A DNA stretch of 64,000 nt, taken from positions 62,001-126,000 of the forward strand of contig NZ_JAPNXS010000002.1 of assembly GCF_030397575.1 (NCBI RefSeq). The letters are read 5' to 3'. Below, in pieces: positions 56,288 through 64,000 of this stretch. The first letter of the stretch is position 1, and each line of letters starts with the position of its first letter. The notes below the pieces were generated by a model. It worked only from the letters and a program-made list of their open reading frames with translations, was not told where the DNA came from and ran no database searches. Source of the stretch: Psychromonas sp. 14N.309.X.WAT.B.A12. Lineage in GTDB: Bacteria > Pseudomonadota > Gammaproteobacteria > Enterobacterales > Psychromonadaceae. Both the position numbers and the translations under genes were made by a program.

Positions 56288-57895
56288 ATGAACACGCACC
56301 ACCCAATCGGCACATTAAAAACGATCGAAGCACCCTGTCAATACATCCAAGATTCATTGGGACTATTTCAGCAAATCAGTGCAGACAGCGACCATCATCT
56401 CCTCTTTGACTCAGCAGAAATTGAAAGCAAAGCGCACTTAAAAAGTTTAATTTTAGTTGATGCTTGTTTAAAAATAACCTGTCAAGGGTTGACCGTTACT
56501 CTAGATGCATTAACGGATAATGGTAAAGACCTACTTACTTTCATTACTCCTAAATTTTCAACGCAATTAATCACAGCACAGCAACCAAGCCAATTACAAC
56601 TTACTTTCCCTCAATCAGATACCAGTGGTGACGAAGACCAACGTCTAAAATCAGCTTCGCCAATGGATGCTATTCGTTGCATCGTAGAGCGTATTAAAAA
56701 GGTATCAACCCATCCTGAAGCGTTGTTCCTCGGTGGAGTGTTTGCCTATGACTTTATCGCAACCTTTGAACAGTTATTAGAGGTACCTGATAGTGAAAAC
56801 ACAACACCTGACTACCTGTTCTATGTTGCAGAGACATTAATGCTACACGATCACCAAACTCAACAAGGTGAAGTGCTAGGCAGTGTATTTGGTGGTTTAT
56901 ATTCAGATGAGAGTGAAGCGCGTATTGCACAGCGTATTGAACAATTACAAGGCTTCTGTACTGACTTTATTGCGCCTGTTAATCAACAAGTAAGCATTGA
57001 TGCGACAGTAAAAGTCGATATCAGTGATGTCGAATATTGCGCTATTGTCGAAGAGTTGAAAACTAATATTGTTAAAGGTGATATTTTTCAAGTAGTCCCT
57101 TCTCGAAGTTTTTCATTGCCTTGCCCCGATCCTATTTCTGCTTACCAAAAGTTAAAAGAAACTAATCCAAGTCCATATATGTTCTACTTAAAAGACAGTG
57201 ATTTTGTTTTGTTTGGGGCATCACCAGAAAGTGCAATTAAATATACGCAAAGCTCAGGTGATGTGGAGATTTACCCCATTGCCGGCACACGTCGTCGTGG
57301 TTTCAATGCAGATGGCAGTATTAATAAAGATTTAGATGGACGCCTAGAATTAGAATTGCGTCTTGATAAAAAAGAGACATCAGAACATCTTATGCTGGTT
57401 GATTTAGCACGCAACGATGTAGCACGAATTAGTCAACCAGGCACTCGCCACGTAGCAGATCTATTGCAAGTTGATCGCTACAGTCATGTGATGCACTTAG
57501 TGTCACGCGTTGTTGGTAAATTACGTGAAGATTTAGATGCATTACATGCATACCAAGCTTGTATGAATATGGGCACCCTAGTAGGTGCGCCAAAAATCAG
57601 TGCTTCTAACCTAGTACGTAAGGTAGAGAAAAAGCGCCGTGGTAGTTATGGTGGTGCAGTCGGTTATATTAATGGTAACGGCGATATGGATAGCTGTATT
57701 GTTATTCGCTCTGCGTTTGTAAAAGACGGGGTTGCCCATGCGCAAGCAGGTGCAGGCGTTGTCTATGATTCAGTGCCGCAATTAGAAGCTGATGAAACCC
57801 GTAGCAAAGCGGCAGCAGTACTTAATGCAGTAGCACTTGCTCATGGCACCACACTCAAGGCTGTTACAGCCAACACCACAGAGCAAGGAGAATAA
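56288..57895 (+). CDS. trpE: Anthranilate synthase component I
   Basis: Makes anthranilate from chorismate with ammonia supplied by TrpG; first committed step of tryptophan synthesis. I chose ATG 56288 (MNTHHPIGTLK) with AAGGA eight bases upstream, giving 535 residues. The chorismate-binding domain shows the FQVVPSRSF region, IAGTRRRGF, LMLVDLARND and GSYGGAVGYINGNG. The Trp feedback site, LLES in E. coli, reads LFDS here (LLFDSAEIESK), which could change sensitivity slightly. TrpG follows 3 bases after. Confidence 0.96.
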   Translation: MNTHHPIGTLKTIEAPCQYIQDSLGLFQQISADSDHHLLFDSAEIESKAHLKSLILVDACLKITCQGLTVTLDALTDNGKDLLTFITPKFSTQLITAQQPSQLQLTFPQSDTSGDEDQRLKSASPMDAIRCIVERIKKVSTHPEALFLGGVFAYDFIATFEQLLEVPDSENTTPDYLFYVAETLMLHDHQTQQGEVLGSVFGGLYSDESEARIAQRIEQLQGFCTDFIAPVNQQVSIDATVKVDISDVEYCAIVEELKTNIVKGDIFQVVPSRSFSLPCPDPISAYQKLKETNPSPYMFYLKDSDFVLFGASPESAIKYTQSSGDVEIYPIAGTRRRGFNADGSINKDLDGRLELELRLDKKETSEHLMLVDLARNDVARISQPGTRHVADLLQVDRYSHVMHLVSRVVGKLREDLDALHAYQACMNMGTLVGAPKISASNLVRKVEKKRRGSYGGAVGYINGNGDMDSCIVIRSAFVKDGVAHAQAGAGVVYDSVPQLEADETRSKAAAVLNAVALAHGTTLKAVTANTTEQGE

Positions 57896-57898
57896 GCA

Positions 57899-58510
57899 AT
57901 GACTTCTACCAACAACAAAGCAACCTTATTCTTTCTTGATAATTTTGACTCATTTACTTACAACTTAGTAGATCAATTCAAATCATCAGGTTACCCAGTC
58001 AAAATTTACCGTAATAACCAAAGTGCTGAACAAATCAAAGCACATATTGATGCCTGTATAGGCGAAGTGGTGTTAGTGTTATCACCTGGTCCAGGTACAC
58101 CAAGTGCTGCAGGGTGTATGATTGACTTAATCACACTGTGTAAAGGACAAGTGCCTATCCTAGGCATATGTCTAGGGCATCAAGCTTTAATTGAACAATA
58201 TGGCGGAGTTGTAGGACAAGCAGATGAAATTCAACATGGTAAATCATCGTTAATTAACCATTGTGCTGACAAGATGTTTGCAGGTTTATCTTTGCCGTTA
58301 TCCGTGGCCCGTTACCACTCATTAGTAGGTACTAAGGTACCAGATACATTACAAACTGTGGCGGATTATAACGATATGTGTATGGCTATCTATCAAGCAC
58401 AAGATAAGGTGATCGGGTTTCAATTCCACCCTGAGTCTATTTTGACCTGTGAAGGGGCACAACTTTTAGAGAACAGCCTTAATTTATTGACTAAATCGGA
58501 GAATGTTTAA
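57899..58510 (+). CDS. trpG: Anthranilate synthase component II
   Basis: Glutamine amidotransferase that gives ammonia to TrpE. The 203-residue protein is a free subunit, not fused to TrpD as in E. coli. The nucleophile is Cys91 in GICLGHQA; His177 and Glu179 lie in FHPESIL. NFDSFTYNLVDQF is the N-terminal signature. The stop is directly followed by the trpD ATG. Confidence 0.96.
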   Translation: MTSTNNKATLFFLDNFDSFTYNLVDQFKSSGYPVKIYRNNQSAEQIKAHIDACIGEVVLVLSPGPGTPSAAGCMIDLITLCKGQVPILGICLGHQALIEQYGGVVGQADEIQHGKSSLINHCADKMFAGLSLPLSVARYHSLVGTKVPDTLQTVADYNDMCMAIYQAQDKVIGFQFHPESILTCEGAQLLENSLNLLTKSENV

Positions 58511-59533
58511 ATGAGCAAATATGATGTATACCCGACCTTGGAACAATTATATCAAGGTCAAACTCTCTCTGAGTCACAAAGCCAAGCATTCTTTGAGCAA
58601 GTTGTCTTAGGTGAAATAGACCCGATTGTACTGTCTTCAGTATTAACTGCGCTAAAAATTAAAGGCGAAACCCCTGCTGAAATAACTGGTGCAGCAAGAG
58701 CCTTGTTAGCACAAGCAAAAACCTTCCCTCGCCCTGATTACCCATTTACCGATATCGTGGGTACGGGCGGTGATGGACTAGGTACTATCAACATTTCAAC
58801 GGCCAGCGCATTTGTTGCTGCAGCTTGTGGTGTAAAGGTTTGTAAACATGGTAGCCGTAGTGTTTCTAGCAAATCTGGTTCATCAGATTTGCTGGCGGCG
58901 TTTGGTGTTAACTTAGATATGTCACCTGAAACAGCGCGCCAATGTTTAGATGATTTGAACGTATGCTTTATTTTTGCACCAAGCTACCATGCAGGAATGC
59001 GTTTTGCAGCACCGGTGCGTGGCGCATTAAAAACTCGCTCAATTTTCAATGTACTTGGCCCGCTAATTAACCCGGCACGCCCTGACTTTGAATTGATGGG
59101 TGTGTATGCACCAGAGTTACTCGTCCCCATTGCTAAAGTACACCAACAATTAGGTATGAAACGTGTCATGGTGGTTTTCGGTAGTGGTTTAGATGAAGTA
59201 GCATTGCATGGTTCAACTCAAGTAGCCGAACTACACAATGATAAAATAACAGAATACACATTAACACCTGAAGATTTTGGTGTGCAGCATCATCCAGTTG
59301 AAAGTATTTTTGGTGGCACACCAGCAGAAAATAAACAGATTATTGAACAAATTTTACAAGGTAAAGGCACTGAAGCTCAGCAATCTGCTGTGGCAATTAA
59401 TGTATCTGCATTATTAGTCTTAAACGGCAAAGCAGATAACTTTAAACAAGGGACTGAAATGGCCCTCAATATCATGAAATCAGGGCAACCTTTAACACTA
59501 TTAAAACAACTTGCGGAGCAAAGTAATGCTTAA
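58511..59533 (+). CDS. trpD: Anthranilate phosphoribosyltransferase
   Basis: Joins anthranilate to PRPP. The 340 residues show the PRPP-binding GTGGDGLGTINIS, KHGSRSVSSKSGSSDLL and the NVLGPLINP region. It starts at the base after the trpG stop and its end overlaps trpCF by 8 bases, so translation is coupled. Confidence 0.96.
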   Translation: MSKYDVYPTLEQLYQGQTLSESQSQAFFEQVVLGEIDPIVLSSVLTALKIKGETPAEITGAARALLAQAKTFPRPDYPFTDIVGTGGDGLGTINISTASAFVAAACGVKVCKHGSRSVSSKSGSSDLLAAFGVNLDMSPETARQCLDDLNVCFIFAPSYHAGMRFAAPVRGALKTRSIFNVLGPLINPARPDFELMGVYAPELLVPIAKVHQQLGMKRVMVVFGSGLDEVALHGSTQVAELHNDKITEYTLTPEDFGVQHHPVESIFGGTPAENKQIIEQILQGKGTEAQQSAVAINVSALLVLNGKADNFKQGTEMALNIMKSGQPLTLLKQLAEQSNA

Positions 59534-60932
59534 TGACCAAAGTTTACAAGATACAATTTTAGGCAAGATTGTTGATGACAAATTAATCTGGGTTGAACAA
59601 CGTAAACAGCAACAACCTTTAATTACCTTTAAAGATCAATTAATAGAAAGTGATCGCCACTTCTATCAAGCACTCGACCAAGAAGACAGTGTATTCATTC
59701 TTGAGTGTAAAAAAGCGTCACCTTCAAAAGGGTTAATTCGTAAAGAGTTCGATTTAGATTTAATTGCCAGCACTTACAAAAACTATGCTTCAGCTATTTC
59801 AGTATTAACTGATGAAAAGTATTTTCAAGGTGACTTTGAATATATTAATACTGTACGTTCTCAAGTTTCTCAGCCGGTTATTTGTAAAGACTTTATTGTT
59901 GACCCATACCAGATTTACTTAGCACGTTATTATCAAGCAGATGCGATCTTATTGATGCTATCGGTATTAGATGATGATGCTTACCAAGCTTATCGTGATA
60001 CCGCTCATAGCCTCAATATGGGTGTATTAACCGAAGTCAGTAACGAGCATGAATTAGTACGTGCTATTGCCCTTGGTGCTAAAGTTATTGGCATTAATAA
60101 TAGAGACTTACGTGATCTGAGTATTGACCTAAACCGTACCAAAGAGTTAGCGGTTAAGATTCCACAGGATCGCATTGTGATTTCTGAATCAGGCATTTAC
60201 GAACACCAACAAATAAAAGACCTTAGCGCCTATGCGAATGGTTTTTTAGTAGGCAGTTCAATCATGTCACAGGCAAACATTGACTTTGCTTGTCGTAAAC
60301 TGATTTTAGGTGAAAACAAAGTGTGTGGTTTGACGCACGCTCGAGATGCCGCTGATGTACATAAAGCGGGAGCGGTTTACGGTGGATTAATTTTTGTCGA
60401 AAAATCACCTCGTTTTGTAGAATTAGAGCAAGCACGTTTAGTGATGTTAGGCGCACCACTCGCTTATGTCGGCGTTTTCCAAAATGAAGAAGTTGAGCTA
60501 GTTGCTTATACTGCCAAAAGCCTAGGCTTAACTGCAGTACAACTTCACGGTGATGAATCACCTAAATATATTAAAGAGTTACTTGCAGTATTGCCTAAAA
60601 ACTGTGAAGTTTGGAAAGCACACGGCATTACTGACAGCTTACCTGAGTTTGAAAAATACAATGTAAGCAAGCATATCTTAGACACACGTGTTGGCGAGCA
60701 AAGTGGTGGCACAGGTCAACGCTTTGACTGGACTCTACTTAATCAACAAAACTGTGATAAAAATAGCATTATTATCGCAGGTGGTCTTAACCCTGAAAAT
60801 GCACAGCAAGCCGCATTAATAGGCTGTGCAGGATTAGATTTCAACTCAGGTGTTGAATCTGCTCCAGGAAAGAAAGACGCGGACAAATTAAACCGTAGCT
60901 TCTCTGAAATTCGTCGATACATGACGCGATAA
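59526..60932 (+). CDS. trpCF: Bifunctional indole-3-glycerol-phosphate synthase / phosphoribosylanthranilate isomerase
   Basis: Fusion enzyme of 468 residues. The IGPS half (about 1-255) shows FILECKKASPSKGLIRKEFD, the PVICKDFIVDPYQI segment and IGINNRDLRDLSIDL with VISESGI. The PRAI half (about 256-468) starts KVCGLTHARDAADVHKAGA and has the VQLHGDESPKYI and IIIAGGLNPENAQ segments. I chose ATG 59526 with GGAG upstream; it overlaps trpD by 8 bases. Confidence 0.95.
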   Translation: MLNDQSLQDTILGKIVDDKLIWVEQRKQQQPLITFKDQLIESDRHFYQALDQEDSVFILECKKASPSKGLIRKEFDLDLIASTYKNYASAISVLTDEKYFQGDFEYINTVRSQVSQPVICKDFIVDPYQIYLARYYQADAILLMLSVLDDDAYQAYRDTAHSLNMGVLTEVSNEHELVRAIALGAKVIGINNRDLRDLSIDLNRTKELAVKIPQDRIVISESGIYEHQQIKDLSAYANGFLVGSSIMSQANIDFACRKLILGENKVCGLTHARDAADVHKAGAVYGGLIFVEKSPRFVELEQARLVMLGAPLAYVGVFQNEEVELVAYTAKSLGLTAVQLHGDESPKYIKELLAVLPKNCEVWKAHGITDSLPEFEKYNVSKHILDTRVGEQSGGTGQRFDWTLLNQQNCDKNSIIIAGGLNPENAQQAALIGCAGLDFNSGVESAPGKKDADKLNRSFSEIRRYMTR

Positions 60933-60981
60933 ATGATGTTGATATTAGACAACATTAAACCGATTAAAAGGTAATATAAAA

Positions 60982-62169
60982 ATGGAAACATTAAACGCTT
61001 ATTTTGGTGACTTTGGTGGTATGTATGTACCACAAATATTAGTCCCAGCATTAAAACAACTTGAAGCTGAATTTCTAAAAGCGCAGCAAGATGAATCATT
61101 TCAAGAAGAATTTAAAGAACTACTGACAGAGTATGCTGGTCGCCCTACTCCACTGACTTTGTGCCGTAATTTAACCAAGGGTAAAAAAACCAAGTTATAC
61201 CTAAAACGTGAGGACTTGTTACACGGTGGCGCACACAAAACTAATCAAGTATTAGGCCAAGCTTTATTAGCAAAACGCATGGGTAAAACAGAGATCATTG
61301 CTGAAACAGGCGCAGGTCAACACGGTGTAGCAACAGCATTAGCCTGTGCATTACTTGGTTTAAAGTGCCGAGTTTACATGGGTGCAGTAGACTGTGAACG
61401 CCAAAAACCTAATATGTTCAGAATGCGTCTAATGGGGGCTGAAGTGATTCCAGTTACTTCTGGCTCTTCAACATTAAAAGATGCATGTAATGAAGCACTT
61501 CGTGATTGGGCTGGTAGCTACGAAACTGCGCATTACCTGTTAGGTACTGCTGCAGGACCACACCCATTCCCTACCATTGTCCGTGAATACCAAAAAGTCA
61601 TTGGTGAAGAAGCGAAGCAGCAATGTTTACGTAAAGAAGGTATTTTACCTGATAAAGTAATTGCTTGTGTTGGTGGTGGGTCTAATGCGATTGGTATTTT
61701 TGCTGACTTTATTGAAGAAGAAAACGTGCAGCTAATTGGTGTAGAACCAGGTGGCCACGGAATAGAAACGGGCGAGCATGGTTGTCCTATTGCTTGTGGT
61801 ACAGATGGTATATTCTTTGGAATGAAATCATTGATGATGCAAGATGACCATGGCCAAATTCAAGAATCATACTCAATTTCAGCTGGTTTAGATTTTCCAT
61901 CAGTGGGGCCACAACATGCTCACTTAGCAAAAATAGGCCGCGCAGAATATGTCAATGCAACCGATGATGAAGCGCTACTTGCATTTAAAGCATTAGCCGA
62001 GCAGGAAGGTATTATTCCAGCTTTGGAATCATCTCATGCTTTAGCACACGCATTAAAAATTATTGAGCATGATGATAAAGAACAGGTCATCATTGTGAAT
62101 TTATCAGGACGTGGCGATAAAGATATCTTCACTGTCGCAGACATATTTGAAAAGAGAGGTATGATCTAA
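60982..62169 (+). CDS. trpB: Tryptophan synthase beta chain
   Basis: PLP enzyme that joins indole and serine. Lys86 in [16 protein letters not shown] holds PLP. The [10 protein letters not shown] phosphate-binding loop, the catalytic Glu in [12 protein letters not shown] and the C-terminal SGRGDKD are intact. Length 395 matches E. coli TrpB (397). A 49-base gap with AAGG separates it from trpCF, and its stop overlaps the trpA start by one base. Confidence 0.97.
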   Translation: METLNAYFGDFGGMYVPQILVPALKQLEAEFLKAQQDESFQEEFKELLTEYAGRPTPLTLCRNLTKGKKTKLYLKREDLLHGGAHKTNQVLGQALLAKRMGKTEIIAETGAGQHGVATALACALLGLKCRVYMGAVDCERQKPNMFRMRLMGAEVIPVTSGSSTLKDACNEALRDWAGSYETAHYLLGTAAGPHPFPTIVREYQKVIGEEAKQQCLRKEGILPDKVIACVGGGSNAIGIFADFIEEENVQLIGVEPGGHGIETGEHGCPIACGTDGIFFGMKSLMMQDDHGQIQESYSISAGLDFPSVGPQHAHLAKIGRAEYVNATDDEALLAFKALAEQEGIIPALESSHALAHALKIIEHDDKEQVIIVNLSGRGDKDIFTVADIFEKRGMI

Positions 62170-62993
62170 TGGCACACGATCTACAATCACAGCGATACGC
62201 AAAATTATTCGACAAACTAGCAAAAGCGAATCAAGGTGCCTTTGTCCCATTTGTGACAGTTGGAGACCCTGACCGCGAGCAGTCGTTAAATATTATTGAT
62301 ACACTAGTTAAAGCAGGCGCAGATGCACTTGAATTAGGCATCCCATTTTCAGATCCCGTTGCTGACGGCGTGGTGATTCAAGATGCTTCAATTCGTGCCT
62401 TAAACTCAGGTACTACACCGCAAGTATGCTTTGAAATAATCAAAGAGATTCGTGCAAGGCATCCTGAAACTCCTATCGGTTTATTGTTATATGTTAACCT
62501 TGTTTATCGTAATGGCATTGAATCTTTCTACCAAGAGTGTAAAGCAGCTGGCGTTGATTCAATTCTGATTGCGGATGTGCCGTTACATGAAAGTGCACCT
62601 TACCGAGCAGCAGCAGACAAAGTGGGGTTACAACAAATCTTTATTGCACCACCTAATGGTGATAAAGCAACTTTAAAACAAGTTGCTGAATATGGCCAAG
62701 GTTATACTTACTTATTAAGTCGTGCCGGTGTCACTGGCGCTGATGCTAAAGCAGGTATGCCCGTTGAACATATGCTTGAAACATTAGGTGAGCATAACGC
62801 CCCTCCTTCGTTACTGGGCTTTGGTATTTCTCAACCTGAACAGGTTGCAGATGCTATCAAATCGGGTGCAGCTGGAGCTATTTCTGGGTCCGCGGTAGTT
62901 AAAGTGATTGAGCGTAATCTAGGTAATCCGGAAAAAATGCAATCAGAAATGACTGAATTTATCAGTGCTATGAAAGCTGCAACATTCAAATAA
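62169..62993 (+). CDS. trpA: Tryptophan synthase alpha chain
   Basis: Cleaves indole-3-glycerol phosphate to indole, which is channelled to TrpB. The catalytic residues Glu55 ([11 protein letters not shown]) and Asp66 (VADG) match E. coli Glu49 and Asp60. [11 protein letters not shown] and [11 protein letters not shown] are phosphate-binding segments. The 274-residue length is typical. One-base overlap with trpB. Confidence 0.97.
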   Translation: MAHDLQSQRYAKLFDKLAKANQGAFVPFVTVGDPDREQSLNIIDTLVKAGADALELGIPFSDPVADGVVIQDASIRALNSGTTPQVCFEIIKEIRARHPETPIGLLLYVNLVYRNGIESFYQECKAAGVDSILIADVPLHESAPYRAAADKVGLQQIFIAPPNGDKATLKQVAEYGQGYTYLLSRAGVTGADAKAGMPVEHMLETLGEHNAPPSLLGFGISQPEQVADAIKSGAAGAISGSAVVKVIERNLGNPEKMQSEMTEFISAMKAATFK

Positions 62994-63004
62994 TAGAGAG
63001 TGAT

Positions 63005-63574
63005 ATGAAACAATTTTTTGAATTTATACCTTTAATCATCTTTTTTATTGTTTATAAAATGGTTGATATCTACGCAGCGACTGGCTCGTTAATTATCAGC
63101 ACGGGGTTATTACTCGCTTATAACTACTTTAAACACGGTAAAGTAGAAAAAATGCACGTGATCACTTTTTTAATGGTGTTAATCTTTGGCTCTTTAACAC
63201 TCGTCCTACACAACGACCTATTTATTAAATGGAAAGTGACGGCAGTATATGCCCTCTTCTCTATTGCTTTGTTAGCCAGCCAATATATCTTCAAAAAGCC
63301 AATCATCAAGCAGATGTTAGGTAAAGAGATCACCTTACCAGAGCAGGTTTGGAAAAATTTAAACCTAGCTTGGGCGGTATTCTTCTTCATCTTAGGGCTC
63401 TTGAATATCTACGTAGCTTTTTATATGGCAGAAGATGTTTGGGTTAACTTCAAAGTATTTGGTTTATTGGGCGCAACTATCGTCTTTACATTAATAAGTG
63501 GTGTTTATATTTATAAATATTTACCTAAAGATGAAGAAAAAATAAAAGACAAAATGGATGCAGATAGTAAATAG
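63005..63574 (+). CDS. yciB: Septation protein A / YciB
   Basis: An inner-membrane protein of 189 residues with about five helices. The family pattern [39 protein letters not shown] and [27 protein letters not shown] is complete. YciB proteins affect cell-envelope synthesis and septation. It starts 11 bases after trpA and is probably cotranscribed with the trp operon; a terminator follows. Confidence 0.94.
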   Translation: MKQFFEFIPLIIFFIVYKMVDIYAATGSLIISTGLLLAYNYFKHGKVEKMHVITFLMVLIFGSLTLVLHNDLFIKWKVTAVYALFSIALLASQYIFKKPIIKQMLGKEITLPEQVWKNLNLAWAVFFFILGLLNIYVAFYMAEDVWVNFKVFGLLGATIVFTLISGVYIYKYLPKDEEKIKDKMDADSK

Positions 63575-63917
63575 CCTTTATTGGCACGCTTAATTTAATA
63601 AACCATCAGCATTGAATAGATAATTCACAAAATCCAATACAGCAATGTATTGGATTTTTTCTTTAAGCAATATAAATAACACTGCTTTTAGCTTTTATAA
63701 TCCCTCATTTCAGCATTTCTGTGACAGAACAATTATTACGCACATTTCAAAGTGAAAAACTAATACCCATTAAAAATATAAGACTATTAAGAGTAAAACG
63801 CTAAATTCTACGATATTTTCAGTGTTTTATTCTGAAAGAAATGTAAATACAAACATTAATAATGATCAATAGCCATTATGATGAGATTACTAATGGATGA
63901 TTATTTTTGGAATAATA
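63575..63917. other. yciB-dadA intergenic region
   Basis: This 343-base stretch holds the trp/yciB terminator and the upstream region of dadA. It is very AT-rich. I see no further gene and cannot fix the dadA promoter. Confidence 0.5.
63630..63660 (+). terminator. Terminator of the trp-yciB transcript
   Basis: Perfect 11-bp stem AAATCCAATAC / GTATTGGATTT, 6-base loop, then TTTCTTT. It lies 55 bases after yciB. Confidence 0.88.
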
Positions 63918-64000
63918 ATGAAAGTGTTAATTTTAGGTTCAGGTGTAATAGGCGTAACAAGTGCATGGTACTTAGCTAAGTCCGGACATGATGTTACTGT
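63918..64000 (+). CDS. dadA: D-amino acid dehydrogenase small subunit (3' end missing)
   Basis: Only the first 27 residues are in the window, starting [20 protein letters not shown], the FAD-binding loop of DadA. GGA lies 8 bases before the ATG. DadA oxidises D-alanine and other D-amino acids. The same first residues could begin a related DAO enzyme, so the call is likely but not certain. Confidence 0.8.
   Translation, partial: MKVLILGSGVIGVTSAWYLAKSGHDVT

Noticed and set aside
60743-61099. Minus-strand ORF of 118 codons opposite trpCF and trpB
   Set aside because: It lies antisense to two certain genes, has no Shine-Dalgarno and shows no family motif; it is a shadow frame.

Overview
This 64 kb window is chromosomal core genome of an AT-rich gammaproteobacterium. 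Gene content and order resemble Psychromonas, Moritella and Vibrio-type lineages; the assignment is inferred from synteny, low G+C, separate trpG and trpD, and fused trpCF, and no species is claimed. I see no transposase, integrase, phage gene, CRISPR array, rRNA or tRNA. Almost every gene belongs to a family with a known E. coli or Vibrio relative.

Layout. (1) 1-5.8 kb: leuS (5' end cut by the window), lptE, holA, nadD, then a gamma-glutamyltransferase. (2) 5.8-15.5 kb: small regulatory and stress genes, including a PilZ protein, a GNAT acetyltransferase, a DUF2007/zinc-ribbon protein, a hotdog thioesterase, a PAS-GGDEF-EAL protein, a MerR regulator divergent from a CDF-type metal exporter, a GST / cytochrome b561 / YceI set, and dgt. 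(3) 15.5-24.2 kb, mostly minus strand: an FAD oxidoreductase, gph, a membrane protein, cobB, and pheS-pheT-ihfA. (4) 24.2-36.6 kb: the canonical envelope-lipid cluster yceD-rpmF-plsX-fabH-fabD-fabG-acpP-fabF-pabC-mltG-tmk-holB-ycfH on the minus strand, with yceF divergent from yceD. (5) 36.8-47.2 kb: a membrane diguanylate cyclase, uvrB, a gene-free 0.9 kb gap, a YajG-type lipoprotein, a secreted cyclophilin, minCDE, ycgL, a MltB-family transglycosylase, ycgN, yfgD and hda. (6) 47.2-56 kb: a DUF2066 protein, purMN, lrgAB-like genes, murQ, galU, rluB, yciO and rnm. (7) 56-63 kb: the complete trp operon trpL-trpE-trpG-trpD-trpCF-trpB-trpA, followed by yciB and the start of dadA.

The most interesting stretch is the trp leader (55971-56288). 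It holds a textbook transcription attenuator: a 17-codon leader peptide with tandem Trp codons, a protector hairpin, a two-part antiterminator and a terminator with a U run. Downstream of that terminator and just before trpE lies a second 17-codon ORF with its own Shine-Dalgarno and two Trp codons. Its Trp codons sit in one arm of a predicted stem whose other arm covers the trpE Shine-Dalgarno. This looks like a second, translational attenuation device in series with the first. It is an inference from sequence and needs comparative and experimental testing.

Other points of interest are a MerR-type promoter with a 19-bp spacer and a near-perfect palindrome that controls the CDF exporter; a CDF metal site with Cys in place of the usual His or Asp; a pair of diguanylate cyclase domains that differ in their product-inhibition site; a candidate small transcript between dgt and the FAD oxidoreductase; and a large AT-rich gap upstream of uvrB with an inverted pair of DnaA-box-like sites. 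Most operons end in clear hairpin terminators, and many convergent pairs share one bidirectional hairpin.
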